This document shows, in pieces, positions 44,091-56,412 of a stretch of DNA of 64,000 nt. Under the pieces are notes generated by a model, which did no database searches, was not told where the DNA came from, and saw only the letters and a program-made list of their open reading frames with translations. Source of the DNA: Elephas maximus indicus (lineage: Eukaryota; Chordata; Mammalia; Proboscidea; Elephantidae); assembly GCF_024166365.1 (NCBI RefSeq), contig NC_064819.1:149488293-149552292 (forward strand). The letters are read 5' to 3'. A program made the translations under genes and the position numbers. Each line of letters opens with the position of its first letter. Within the stretch, counting starts at the first letter, position 1.

Positions 44091-47000
44091 CAATGTCTGT
44101 CAGTTTGTTGTACTGTGGGGGCTCACATGTTGCCGTGATGCTGGAACCTATGCCACCGGTATTCAGATACCAGCAGGGTCACCCACGGAGAACAGGTTTC
44201 AGCTGAACTTCCAGACTAAGACAGACTAGGAAGAAGGACCTGGCAGTCTGCTTCTGAAAAGAATTAACCAGTGAAAACCTTATGAGTAGCGGTGGAACAT
44301 TGTCTGATATAGCGCTGGAAGATGAACCCCCCAGGTTGGTTAGGTACTCAAAAGACGACTGGGGAAGAGCTGCCTCCTCAAAGCAGAGTTGACCTTAATG
44401 ATGTGGATGGAGTAGAGCTTTTGGGACCTTCATTTGCTGAAGTGCCATGACTCAAAATGAGAAGAAAAAGCTGTAGACATCCATTAATAATTGGAACTTG
44501 GAATGTACGAAGTATGAATCTAGGAAAATTGGAAATTGTCAAATATGAAATGGAACGCATAAACATCAATATACTAGGCATTAGTGAGCTGAAATGGACT
44601 AGTATCGGTCATTTGAATCAGACATTCATATGGTCTCCTATGCTGGGAATGACAACTTGAAGAGGAATGGTGTTGTATTCATCATCAAAAAGAATATTTC
44701 AAGACCTATCCTGAAGTACAACACTGTCAGTGATAGGATAATATCTATACACCTACAAAGAAGCCTAGTTAATACGACTATTATTGAATTTACATACCAA
44801 CCTCTAAGGCCAAAGATGAAGAAATTGAAGATTTTTGTTAGCTTCTGCAGTCTGAAATTGATCAAACATGAAATCAGGATGCATTGATAATTACTGGTGA
44901 TTGGAATGCGAAAGTTGGCAACGAAGAAGAAGGATCAATAGTTAGAAAATATGGCCTTGGTGATAGAAATGCTGGAGATAGAATGATAGGATTTTGCAAG
45001 ACAACGACTTCTTCATTGCTAATGCCTTTTTTCACCAACATAAATGGCGACTGTACACATGGACCTTGCCAGATGGAATACACACGAATCAAATCAACTA
45101 CATCTGTGGAGAGAGACAATGGAAAATCTCAATATCATCAGTCAGAACAAGGCCAGGGACTGACTGTGGAACAGACCATCAATTGCTCATACGCAAGTTC
45201 AAGCTGAAACTGAAGAAAATCAGAGCAAGTCCATGAGAGCCAAAATACGACCTTGAGTATATCCTACCTGAATTTAGAGACCATCTCAAGAATAGATTTG
45301 ACCCGTTGAACACTAATGACTGAAGATCAGATGAGTTGTGGAATGACATCAAGGATATCATACATGAAGAAAGCAAGGGGTCATTGAAAAGACAGGAAAG
45401 AAAGAAAAGACCAAGATGGATGTCAGAGGAGACTCTGAAACTTGCTCTTGAATGTTAAGCAGCTAAAGCAAAAGGATGAAATGATGAAGTAAAAGAACTG
45501 AACAGAAGACTTCAAAGGGCGGCTAGAGAAGACAAAGAAAAGTATTGTAATGACACGTGCAAAAAGCTAGAGATAGAAAACCAAAAGGGAAGAACATGCT
45601 TGTCGTCTCTCAAGCTGAAAGAACTGAAGAAGAAATTCAAGCCTCAAGTTGCAATAGTGAAAGATTCTACAGGGAAAATATTAAATGACACAGGAAGCAT
45701 CCAAGGAAGATGGAAGGAATACACAGAGTCATTATACCAAAAAGAATTAGTCGATATTCAACCATTTCAGGAGGTAGCATATGATCAGGAAGCCATGGTA
45801 CTGAAAGAAGAAGTCCAAGCTGCACTGAGGGCATTGGCGAAAAACAAGGCTTCAGGAATTGATGGAATACTAATTGGGATGTTTCAACAAATGGATGCAG
45901 CTCTGGAAGTGCTCACTCGTCTATGCCAAGAAATATGGAAGACAGCTTCCTGGCCAACTGACTGGAAGAGATCCATATTTATGCCTATTCCCAAGAAAGG
46001 TGATCCAACTGAATGCGGAAATTATAGAACAATGTCATTAATATCACATGCAAGCAAAATTTTGCTGAAGATCATTCAAAAATGGCTGCAGTAGTGTATC
46101 AACAGGGAACTGCCAGAAATTCAGGGTGGTTTCAGAAGAGAATGTGGAACCAGGGATATCATTGCTGATGTCAGATGGATCCTGGCTGAAAGCAGAGAAT
46201 ACCAGAAGGATATTTACCTATGTTTTATTGACTATGCAAAGGCATTCGACTGTGTGGATCATAACAAATTATGGATAACATTGTGAAGAATGGGAATTCC
46301 AGAACACTTAATGGTGCTCATGAGGAAACTTTACGTAGATCAAAAGGCAGGTTGTTCAGACAGAACAAGGGGATATTGATTGGTTTAAAGTCAGGAAAGG
46401 TGTGCATCAGGGTTGTATCCTTTCACCATACTTACTCAATCTGTATGCCGAGCAAATCTGAGATGCTGGACTATATGAAGAAGAACGGGGCATCAGGATT
46501 GGAGGAAGACTCATTAACAACCTGCGTTATGCAGATGAGACAACCTTGCTTGCTGAAAGTGAAGAGGACTTGAAGCACTTACTAGTGAAGATCAAAGACC
46601 ACAGCCTTCAGTATGGATTGTACCTCACAACTGGACCAATGAGCAACATCATGATAAACGGAGATAAGATTGAAGTTGTCAAGGATTTCATTTTACTTGG
46701 ATCCACAATCAACAGCCATGGAAGCAGCAGCCAAGAAATCAAACGCCGCATTGCATTGGGTAAATCTGCTGCAAAGGACATCTTTAAGATGTTAAAGAGC
46801 AAAGATGTCACCTTGAAGACTAAGGTGCACCTGACCCAAGCCATGTATTTTCAATCATATCATATGGATGTGAAGGCTGGACAATGAATAAGGAAGACCA
46901 AAGAAGAATTGATGCCTTTAAATTGTGGTTTTGGTGAAGCATATTGAATATACCGTAGACAACCAAAAGAATGAACAAATCTGTCTTGGAGGAAGTACAA

Positions 47001-47292
47001 CCAGAATGCTCCTTAGAAGCAAGGATGGCAAGACTGCATCTTACATACTTTGGACATGTTGTCAGGAGGGATCAGTCCCTGGAGAAGGACATCATGCTTG
47101 GCAGAGTACAGGGTCAGTGGAAAAGAGGAAGACCCTCAATGAGGTGGATTGCCACAGTGTCTGCAACAATGAGCTCAAGCATAACAATGATTATAAGTAT
47201 GGCGCAGGACCTGCCAGTGTTTCTTCGTTCTGTTGTGCATAGGGTTGCTATGAGTCGGAACCGACTCGACGCCACCTAACAACAACAACAAC
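44091..47292 (+). mobile_element. near full-length RTE LINE, decayed
   Basis: About 3.2 kb from 'tgtctgtcagtttgttgtac' to '(aac)n'. Order: 5' region; endonuclease from about 44460 ('PLIIGTWNVRSMNLGKLEIV', 'ISELKWT', 'ITGDWNAKVGN'); linker; RT ('EEVQAALRALAKNKASGIDG', 'PIPKKGDPTECGNYRTMSLI', the YADE form of YADD near 46530); C-terminal block 'SVLEEVQPECSLEARMARLH'; 3' hairpin. Multiple frameshifts break the single ORF; the second catalytic Asp is replaced (gatgag, D-E). Confidence 0.92.
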
Positions 47293-48115
47293 AATGCCCT
47301 CCGGGTTCATCCATGTTATGAGATGTTTCACATATTCATCATTGTTTTTTATTGTTGCGTAACACTCCATTGTGTGTGTATACCATGGTTTGTTTATCCC
47401 TTCATCTGTTGATGGGCATCTAGGTTATTTTCATATTTTTGCTGTTATGAACAATGCTGCAATAAACATGGGTGTGCATGTGTCTATTCATGTGACAGCT
47501 CTTATTTCTCTAGGATATATTGCTAGGAGTGGGATTGCTGGATCATATGGTATTTCTATTTTTATCTTTCTAAGGAAGTGCAATATCGTTTTCCAAAATG
47601 GTTGTATCATTTTGCATTCCCACCAGCAGTGCATAAGAATTCCAATCTCTCTGCAGCCTCTTCAGCATTTTTTATTTCCTGTGTTTTTGATTTGTGCCAG
47701 TAATGCTAGGGTAAGATGGTATCTCATTGTTGTTTTAATTTGCATTTCTCTAATGGCTAGTGATCGAGAGCATTTCCTCATGTATCTGTTGGCTGCTTGA
47801 ATGTCTGTCTTCTTTGGTGAAGTGTCTATTCATTTCCTTTGCCCATTTTTTAATTGGATTACTTGTCTTTTTGTTGTAGAGGTATTGGATTTTCTTGTAG
47901 ATTTTAGAGATCAGACCTTTGTCTGATTTGTAATAGCCAAATTTTTTTTCCCAATCTGTACGTTCTCTTTTTACTCTTTTGGTGAAGTCTTTTGATGAGT
48001 GTAAGTGTTTAATTTTTAGAAGATCCCAGTTACCTAGCTTATCTTCTGGAGTTTCTGTGTTGTTGGTTATTTCTTTTTCCATGTGATATTTTATTCTAGG
48101 CTTTTTCAAGACATA
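47293..48115 (-). repeat. old L1 ORF2/3' end, antisense
   Basis: 'catctgttgatgggcatcta', 'tattgctaggagtgggattg', 'gtagaggtattggattttct'; the minus frame includes 'NWDLLKIKHLHSSKDFTKRV' and '[20 protein letters not shown]', the L1 ORF2 C-terminus. Probably the same L1 as 43414-44090. Confidence 0.8.
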
Positions 48116-49245
48116 TAAGTGTCAGGGCAATATTTTAAGAAATCAGGCCTTGATATACAGAGACCTATCAAGCCTTTGCTTTTATTATTTATGTTTATGT
48201 TCCATTGTCCATATCAAGTCATATGGCCAAGCCCAGAGTCAATATGAGAAGGAGATACACAAGGGTATGGATACTCAGAGGTATGATTTATCAGGGCCAT
48301 TACTATAACAATCTCCCAGAGCCTGCTCCTACTAATTCTTAGACCGCTTTAAGTTCATCCATGAACTCCGAAGGAATACATAAATTCCACTTTACCTCAT
48401 TTTTAAAAACTACTACGCTAATAGTTTTACATTTCCCATTGTAGATCCATGCCTTACCCTTCTCCACCCTACTTTGTGCTCTTGGAGGCTGACCTAAATG
48501 TGCTGCATCAAAGAGTTTCTTTGTCCTCTGGATTCCTGTTGGTTTTGGCCAATAGGGAATCTCAGGAAGAAATCAGTGGGAGGAGGGAGTTGCTATGGGC
48601 TTCCACTGAACGGATAACTTTTGTCAAGGTGGCTCTCTTCACACTCTCTCCCTTTCCTTGCCCCTTCAGGCCCAGGGGTGGTAAAGCTTAACTAGACCCA
48701 GGATATTGTACTCTACTTTTGGTTTTCTTATACCTTACCTACCTTGTAAATAGCCTGTTTATTAAACTTTTCTCAAATTTTCCATATACTTCCTGTTGGG
48801 ACTTTAATATATACCTTTAAAATCCAGTTTTAATAAGCTAGGATATGGGCACTTAAAAACATATATGCACTCATATGTATAATAAAGAATATCCATGTCT
48901 TGACAGTTTTGCCAAATTTAGTTAATATTTTGATTTCTGCATACCAGTTTGACCTTATGGTTGGTATTATTATTTTTTACTCCATCCTTCAGGTTTTTTT
49001 TTTTTTCAGGTTACCCAGCATTGTCAAAAGCTGTCTTTCATTGTGTCCCTGGGCAGCACCTTAATTCTGTCCATTCTGCCGCAGCTTTTCACAAGTAAAC
49101 TACAGGCAGTATTAAGATGTTCCCATTATTCTTTATTAGGCATTGTTTAGAATGGTTGCAAGTAAATGATTGCTTTGAAACAGGCTAGGAATACTTACAG
49201 TAACTGAGTTCCATAACTTGTTGATAAATTTTATACAATAGTTAT
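48116..49245. other. no gene; possible old repeat in middle
   Basis: Bases about 48430-48780 have the look of an old LTR or DNA element (GC-richer block ending 'gtttattaaacttttctcaa'), but I cannot name it. The 80-codon frame at 48449-48691 lies inside this block and has no recognised domain. The rest is AT-rich and featureless. Confidence 0.4.
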
Positions 49246-49248
49246 TGT

Positions 49249-50692
49249 GTTGTTGATGTTAAGTGCCATTGAATTGGTTCCAACTAATAGCAACCTTATA
49301 TTCAATATAACAAAACACTGCCTGGTCCTGCTCCATCCTCACAGTCATTGCTATGCTTGAGCCCATTGTTGGAGCCACTGTGTCAGTCAGTCTCATTGAG
49401 GGTCTTCCTTTTTAACTGACCCTCTACTTTACCAAGCATGATGTCTTTCTCTAGAGACTGATCTCTCCTGATAACACATTTAAAGAATGTGAGATAAGTC
49501 TTGCCATCCTCTAAGGAGCATTCTGGCTGTGCTTCTTCTTCCAGGACAGATTTGTTCATTCATCTGGCAGTCCATGGTATATTTAATATTCTTCACCAAT
49601 GCCATAATTCAAATCTACCAATTCTTCTTCCGTCTTCATTGTCCAGCTTTTGTGTGCATATAAGGTGATTGAAAATATCATGGCTTGGGTCAGGTGCACC
49701 TTAGTCCTTGAAGTTACATCTTTGCTTTTTTAACACTTTAAAGAGGCCTTTTGCTGCGGATTTGCCCAATGCAATACATCATTTGATTTCCTGATGCCTG
49801 CCACCATTGGCATTGATTGTGGAGCCGAGTAAAATGAAGTCCTCGACAACTTCAATATTTTCTCCATTTATCATTAATGATGTTGCCTATTGGTCCAGTA
49901 GTAAGGATTTTTGTTTTCTTTATGTTGAGATGTAGCCCATAGTGAAGGTTGTGGTCTTTGATCTTCATCACTAAGTGCTTCAAGTCCTCTTCACTTTTAG
50001 CAAACAAGGTTGTGTCATCTGCATAATGCAGGTTGTTAATGAGTCTTTCTCCAATCCTGATGCCATGTACTTCTTCATAAAGTCCAGCTTGTTGGATTAT
50101 TTGCTGAACATACGGATCAAATAAGTATGGTGAAAGAATACAACCCTGATGCATACCTTTCCTGATTTTAAACCACACAGCCCCCCTTATTCTGTTTGGA
50201 GGACTGCCTCTTCGTCTATGTACAGTTTCCTCATGAGCACAATTAAGTGTTCTTAAATTCCCATTCTTTGCAATGTTATCCATAATTTGTTATGATCCAC
50301 ACAGTTGAATGCCTTTGAGTAGTCAATAAAACACAAGTAAACATCTTTCTGGCATTCTCTGCTTTCAGCCAAGATCCATCTGACATCAGGGTGATATTCC
50401 TCTTTCCATGTTCTCCTCTGAATTCGGCTGGAATTTCTCGCAGTTCCCTGTCAATCTACTGCTGCAATCATTTTTGAATCACCTTCAGCATAATTTTTCT
50501 TGCATGTGATATTAATGATATTGTTCAATAATTTCACATTCTGTTGGATCACCTTTCTTTGAAATGGGCACAAATATGGATCTCTTCCAGTCAGTTGGCT
50601 GGGTAGCTGTCTACCAAATTTCTTGACATAGATAAGTGAGCACCTCCACTTCTGCATCCATTTGTTGAAACATTGCAATTGATATTCCATCA
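49249..50692 (-). repeat. RTE LINE 3' segment of a twin-primed insertion
   Basis: Minus-strand RTE from RT 'DGISIEM' region (50692) to the 3' end at 49249. Includes 'RKGMHQGCILSPYLFDPYVQ' and 'NNLHYADDTTLFAKSEEDLK' (YADD kept). It joins head-on to the inverted segment starting at 50693. Confidence 0.9.
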
Positions 50693-52180
50693 TTCATTGG
50701 AAATACCATTTTTCAACAATATAAATGGGCTCTATACACATGGCCCTCACTGAATGGAATACACAGGAATCAAATTGACTACAATTTGTGGAAAGAGACA
50801 GTGGAAAAGCTTGATATCAGTCAGAACAAGGCCAGGGGCTGACCATAGAACAGAACATCAACTGCTCATATGCAAGCTCAACTGGACCAATAAGCAACAT
50901 CATGATAAATGGAGAAAAGATTGAAGTTGTCAAGGATTTCATTTTGTCTGGATCCACAATCAACACTCATGGAAGCACCAGATAAGAAATCAAAGGACAC
51001 ATTGCATTCGGCAAATCTGCTGCGAAAGACATCTTTAAAGTGTTAAAAAGCAAAGATGTCACCTTGAAGACTAAGGTGTGCCTGTCGCAAGCCATGGTAT
51101 TTTCAATTGTCTCTTATGCATGTGAAAGCTGGACAGTGAATAAGGAAGACCGAAGAAGAATTGACTCCTTTGAATTATGGTGTTAGTGAAGAATATTGAA
51201 TATACCATGGACTGCCAAAAGAGCTAACAAATATGTCTTGGAAGAAGTACAGCCAGAATGCTCCTTAGAAGCAAGGATGGCGAGATTACATCTCACATAC
51301 TTTGGACATGTTGTCAGGAGCGAAGAGTCCCTGGAGAAGGACATTATGCTTGGTAAAGTCAGAGGGTCTGCAAAAAAGAGGAAGACCCTCAATGAGATGG
51401 ATTGACACAGTGGGTACAACAATGGGCTTAAGCATAACGATTGTGAGGAAGGTGCAGGACTGGGCAGTGTTTTGTTCTGTTGTACATAGGGTTGCTACGA
51501 GTTGGAACCGACTCAATGGCACCTAACAACAACATGTTCAAACTGAAGCTGAAGAAAATTAAAACAAGCCCATGAGACTCAAAGTACCACCTTGAGTATA
51601 TCCAGCCGAAATTTAGAGACCATCTCAAAAACAGACTATGCATTGAACACTAGTGACTGAAAACCAGACAAACTGCGGGATGACATCATGGACATCATAC
51701 ACAAACAAAGCAAAACGTCATTAAAAAGACAGAAAAAAAAAAAGACAAAAATGAATGTCAGGAGAGACTCTGAAACTTGCTCTTGAACATAGAGTAACTA
51801 AATCGAAAGGAAGAAATGATGAAGCAAAAGAACTGAACAGGAGATTAAAAAGGGTGGCTCAGGAAGACAAAGTAAAGTATTATAATGAAATGTGCAAAGA
51901 CCTGGAATTAGAAAAGGAAAAGGGAAGAACAAGTTTGGCATTTCTCAAACTGAAGGAGCTGAAGAAACATTTCAAGCCTCGAGTTGCAGTATTTAAGGAT
52001 TCTGTGGACAAACTACTGAATGATGGAGGAAGCATCAATAGAAGATGGAAGGAATACACAGTTACTGTACCAAAAAGAATTGATTGACGTTCATCCATTT
52101 CAGGAGGTAACATATGATCAAAACCTGATGGTATTGACGGAAGAAGTCTAAGCTGCACTGAAGGCGTTGCCGAAAAACAA
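50693..52180 (+). repeat. inverted 5' segment of the same RTE, with a nested RTE
   Basis: Plus-strand RTE: endonuclease end ('ttcattggaaataccatttt' to 'catatgcaagctca', 50693-50880) and, after the nested copy, the linker from 51534 ('SGETLKLALEHRVTKSKGRN', 'LKRVAQEDKVKYYNEMCKDL') to 'ttgccgaaaaacaa' (52180). It ends at the element position where the 49249-50692 segment starts, as expected of twin priming. Confidence 0.88.
50881..51533 (+). repeat. 5'-truncated RTE nested inside RTE
   Basis: From 'actggaccaataagcaacat' to the RTE end 'aatggcacctaacaacaaca'. C-terminal frame 'EEVQPECSLEARMARLHLTY' and 'FGHVVRSEESLEKDIMLGKV'. The host RTE linker is cut between 'gcaagctca' and 'gttcaaactgaagct'. 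Confidence 0.9.
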
Positions 52181-53750
52181 TTGCTGTTAGCTATTAATTT
52201 ATGATAAATTCTGGGGCACAAAATCCTAGGATGGTAAATCCTCAACGTAAGATATTACAAGCAGATATTATATTTACCCTTTTACCTTTTAGCTTTACAA
52301 TGCACAACTATCTTTGAATGACATACAGATAGATGGCAAATAACTGTTAAAGATTTCTCAAAGATATTTGAAGATGACAAAGTCATGGCTATAGGTTTGT
52401 ATGTTTTTCATAGTGACTTTCCAATGCACTGAGAAGTTTTGCCAGTTGTTTTGATCATACAAACAATATGATGATTGACTTTTTTTGTAAGTCCTTCATA
52501 ATTGGAAAGAATTATAAGGTATTAAGTATCAAATACCACAAATAGTTTAAGATTTTCTTTTAAAAAAATGAGGAGCTGAAAATGGCCTAGAGTGTTATGG
52601 TTTCCTAATGTGTATTTTTACTTTACTCTTTCACAGTGGGACTTATTTTCTACTGATGTCTGGATGGCTTATTTCAGGTGTTGTGGAGGAACCTGAATTT
52701 TTGCACTGTTGCAAGGCCTGCTCAAGGAGTGTTTAGCTTAGACATGTTATTTAATGGCCTGTCATAAAGAACAAATTCCCACCTTATATTGTATGGCTAA
52801 TTAGAGCTTGTCAACTTTGTTAGTTGTTAAGTGATTGTACAATAAGGGTTTTGAAATAGAAGGAAACTCAGTGTCTTTCTGGGACTTATTTATATACAAG
52901 AACAGAAAATGAAAAATGACCTTTTAAGAAAGACACATTGGAAATTACTTACTTAGATAGCTGTTTTAATGAAATCAAAATTTCATTAACTATGATACAC
53001 ATTATGGATAGACCTTATGTACATACTGGATGCCCTGGAGAGAAGCACCAGACGTCAGCTATAATTTGTATTTTTCTGGCCATTAGAAAACCCCTGTGAA
53101 TTAAAATAGACTTAAAAGACACAATAACCAAATGCTGTGAAAGAACCTTGATTAGATCCTGGTTAAAAAAAAATAAAATAAAATAGGTTAAAAGACAGTT
53201 GTGGATAATTGAGAACTTTGAATTTAGACTGGATATTATATAGTGTTTGGATATTTTAATTTTCTCATGTGTGTTAATGTTATTGTGTTTATATAGGGAA
53301 ATCTTCTAATTCCTAAAATATACTTGCTGAAATATTTAGGAGTAATGGTTTGTGATATCTGTACCTTATTTTTAAATGGTTTATCCATATATATATTTTT
53401 TCTTGTATATTTCATTTCTTTGTTTTATTTCTAATATGATAAATGATACAGAAATATATATGTGAGATATATAGGTATGTATGTGTGAGTACACACTGAA
53501 ATATATCTTTTTTTTTTTTTACCACATTTACATGCTCTCTGTATGTATATGTACATGTACACATATGGTAAAGCAAAGCAAATAAGAAATTATTAACAAT
53601 GATTGAGTATAGGTAATAGATATGAGTACTCACTGAAATATTCTTTTGATTTTTCTATATGTTTAAATTTTTTAATATGCTTAAAAATTGGGGAAAAAAG
53701 GAAACATTTTTAGGGTGGGGAATCCCTGTGGTAGGGTGTGGCAGAGACAG
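52181..53750. other. no recognised feature; AT-rich
   Basis: Unique-looking AT-rich sequence. A T-run at 53509-53520 and a tetranucleotide-like TATG/TGTA stretch at 53450-53560 are the only structures. No gene signal. Confidence 0.5.
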
Positions 53751-54200
53751 TTATTTGTCTCCCTATATCCATTTTGTCCTTCTTCCTTAGTAAAAGAACT
53801 TTGAATTTATTTGGGGTGGCACAGTGCCCACCTAAAAGACATTTCCTATCTTACCTTGTATGTGAGTGTGGTATGTGATTAAGTTCTAGCCAGTGAGATT
53901 TAAGTGGAGGCTTTTGGGAAGGATTTTTGGGAAAGTCTCTTAAAAGGGGGAGGGATACACACCTTTCATCCTTCAACCTTTCCTGCCCTTCTTATTTCCT
54001 AATGCCTGAAATATGGACATGATGTCTAGAGCTCCAGAAAACATCTACAGCCATGCAGTGACCAACACAGTGTGGCAGAAAGATGAGTCTGTATCTTTGA
54101 TGATTGTGGATCTACCATACCAATCTAGGACTTCCAACCTCTGGATTTCTGTTATATGTGGGAGAAACAAATTCCTTCATTTCTTTAAAATTTGAATCTG
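53751..54200. repeat. possible old mammalian interspersed repeat
   Basis: 'atatggacatgatgtctaga', 'tgtggcagaaagatgagtct' and 'gatgattgtggatctaccat' resemble phrases common in old mammalian repeats, but I cannot name the family. The 60-codon frame at 54013-54195 has no domain. Confidence 0.3.
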
Positions 54201-55647
54201 TTTTAAGTCTTCACTTGTAACTTGGCATTCATCTCTGGGATCACCTGCCCGTTCTGTTAATTCAAGCAAAAACGTCTGTCTTATCAGAAAACTAGCAGAG
54301 GAATTAGGTTATTAATCCAACAATACTAGGGATTCTGCTGCTATTTGTTAACTCTTCTGAGGCTGGTTCTCTAGTTTAAGTCAGGTGGCTCTCAAAGTGA
54401 CCATAGATTTTCTTAAAAGAAAAAAACTTTATTGTTGCTCTCAACTTTGTGGTTCTTGGTAATTATCTTCTGTGGACATCTCATTGAAATCATCTCATAT
54501 GCAGTCCATATATGTGGAGCCTGGCTCTCTGGCATTTTAATCACACCTCTTAACCTTGTCCCTTCTCTTTGTCTTAGAGAATCTTCTCCATCTCTCTGGT
54601 TTGCCTAATTCTTCTTCACTTACTAAAGCATTAGCCTCCATGCCTGCCTCTCAGAGAAGACTTAGCTTTTTACAAAAGTCTGAGTTGGGGCTGTTCCCTG
54701 AAAGCAAATTCAAAAATTTTATGGCAAGGGAACACAAAGCTGTGGCAACCCACCTGGAATAAAACTCAATAGAGGAGGGAAAAATACCTTCAGCTGAGAG
54801 AACAAATTAATATCTCAATGGATTATCCTGCCATATGTCTTTGCACAATAGTATATTTTCCCATCATTTCTCCCTTTGCTTTTATATAGATTACTTTTGC
54901 CATAATTTTTCATGATTTTTTTCCTTAGGATCCTAATTCTTCTTTGATGAGTTACGTACTTTTGTTAGGGTTAAATTTGACAACTATGACAGTTTGAGTA
55001 TATGATGTTTCAGATCTCACATATTTTCCATTTCAATTTATGTTTGATGCTTAACATTTCTAATTCTTTGTTAAATTGTCACTTCTGATTTCTTCTTTGA
55101 GCTCTTCTTTCTGTGTGTGCAATTCTGTTTCCAACTCTTATCTGTGATCTTTACCCTTGGAGTTTTGTTTCAGTGGTAATGATTATGGAGACATTTGAGA
55201 AAATTATTTTATGTCATTTATTATGCAGTCAATCTAGTTCTGTCTAGGCCCCATTCCTGGGAGAATCTTGCAGGAATTCCAGCCATAAGGGGCTACCAGA
55301 AGGGTAGGATCTCAAGAAGATGGGATGGATCAGCTTATCTTGGAGTAGTTGGAATCCTTACAGTTCAAGTGGTGATTGGGGCAGAGGGAGTCCAGAAGTT
55401 AGTACAGCAGAACAATATCAAGCGTCAGGTCCAAGGGGCAAATTCAAAGCTATAAGCAGTAAATGATGTAAGGATTCAAAAATCAAGCTGACCAGGACTC
55501 TTTTCTCTCTGGTGCGTGGGACATCTCTGACCCCATTTTAGACTGTTTCTTTTCTGGCTTCACTTCCTCTACCTGTGCCTTAAATATAGGTACTCCTTGG
55601 TTCTCTTCTCTTTTTATGCTACTTACCCTCTTTGAGTGGGTAATTTT
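54201..55647. other. no recognised feature
   Basis: AT-rich sequence with frames up to 86 codons (55195-55455) that show no domain or splice context. Nothing else I can support. Confidence 0.45.
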
Positions 55648-55725
55648 TTGAGTATCTGCTATGTGCCAAGCACTATTCTAGGAGCAGAGATTACAGTAGT
55701 AAATAGAACACAGAGAAAAAATAAT
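55648..55725 (+). repeat. MIR/L2-type fragment
   Basis: 'gagtatctgctatgtgccaa' then 'gcactattctaggagcagag' is the common L2/MIR phrase. Confidence 0.6.
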
Positions 55726-55810
55726 TAATAATAAAATAATTAATCAAGTTAATTTCAGATAATAAGTTCTAGGAAGAATATACCATATTTTTTTTTCACA
55801 AATAACCTGC

Positions 55811-56301
55811 TGTGATGGTTAAGATTGTGTGTCAACGTGGCTAGGCCATGATTCTCAGTGTTTATATGTGATCACTCCCACAATTGAATCTACTGTGAGT
55901 AGCCAGTCAGTTGAAAGGGAATTTCCTTGGGGGTGTGGCCTTCATCTGAATATAAGCAGACCTTCTGGCTTTTTTGCTCACTGCGGATTCTGCGGCTGCC
56001 TCCTGTTCATTTGATTTCCAGCTCTTGGGACTTGAGCTTTCAGCTTGTCTGCAGATCTTGGGATTCGTCGATCTTCACAGCCTGACCTGAGAGCAGGAGC
56101 CCTGCTCTCCAACCTGCTGTGATCTTGGGTTTGCCACCCCCTGAGACTGCATGAATTGAGAGAAGCCTCTATCTTGATCCACGGACTTGGGACGCTCCAG
56201 GCTCTACAATTGTGTGAGCCATTTCCTTGATATAAATCTCTCTCCATATATATTTATACGCTTTATTGGTTTTGCTTCTCTAGAGAACCCAGCCTAAGAC
56301 A
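55811..56301 (+). repeat. ERVL-type solo LTR (MLT2-like)
   Basis: TGTGATGGTTAAGATTGTGT start, 'gtgtcaacgtggctaggcca', 'gatataaatctctctccata', and the end 'gagaacccagcctaagaca'. Flanked by CCTGC (55806-55810) and CTTGC (56302-56306), a 5-base duplication with one change. A different family from the other LTRs here. Confidence 0.75.
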
Positions 56302-56319
56302 CTTGCCCATTTAAATAAA

Positions 56320-56412
56320 CGTGGGAACACATATAATGCATGCTATAACACATGTACAAAAATGGGGAGGCAGTTTGCATGGTTGGCAAAAAACATTATT
56401 TGTGTAAAAATA
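56320..56412. repeat. possible partial relative of the 1.7-kb MITE
   Basis: 'gcatggttggcaaaaaacat' then 'tatttgtgtaaaaatatagt' resembles the right arm of the element at 1737-1944. There is no clear left arm or TA duplication. Confidence 0.35.
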
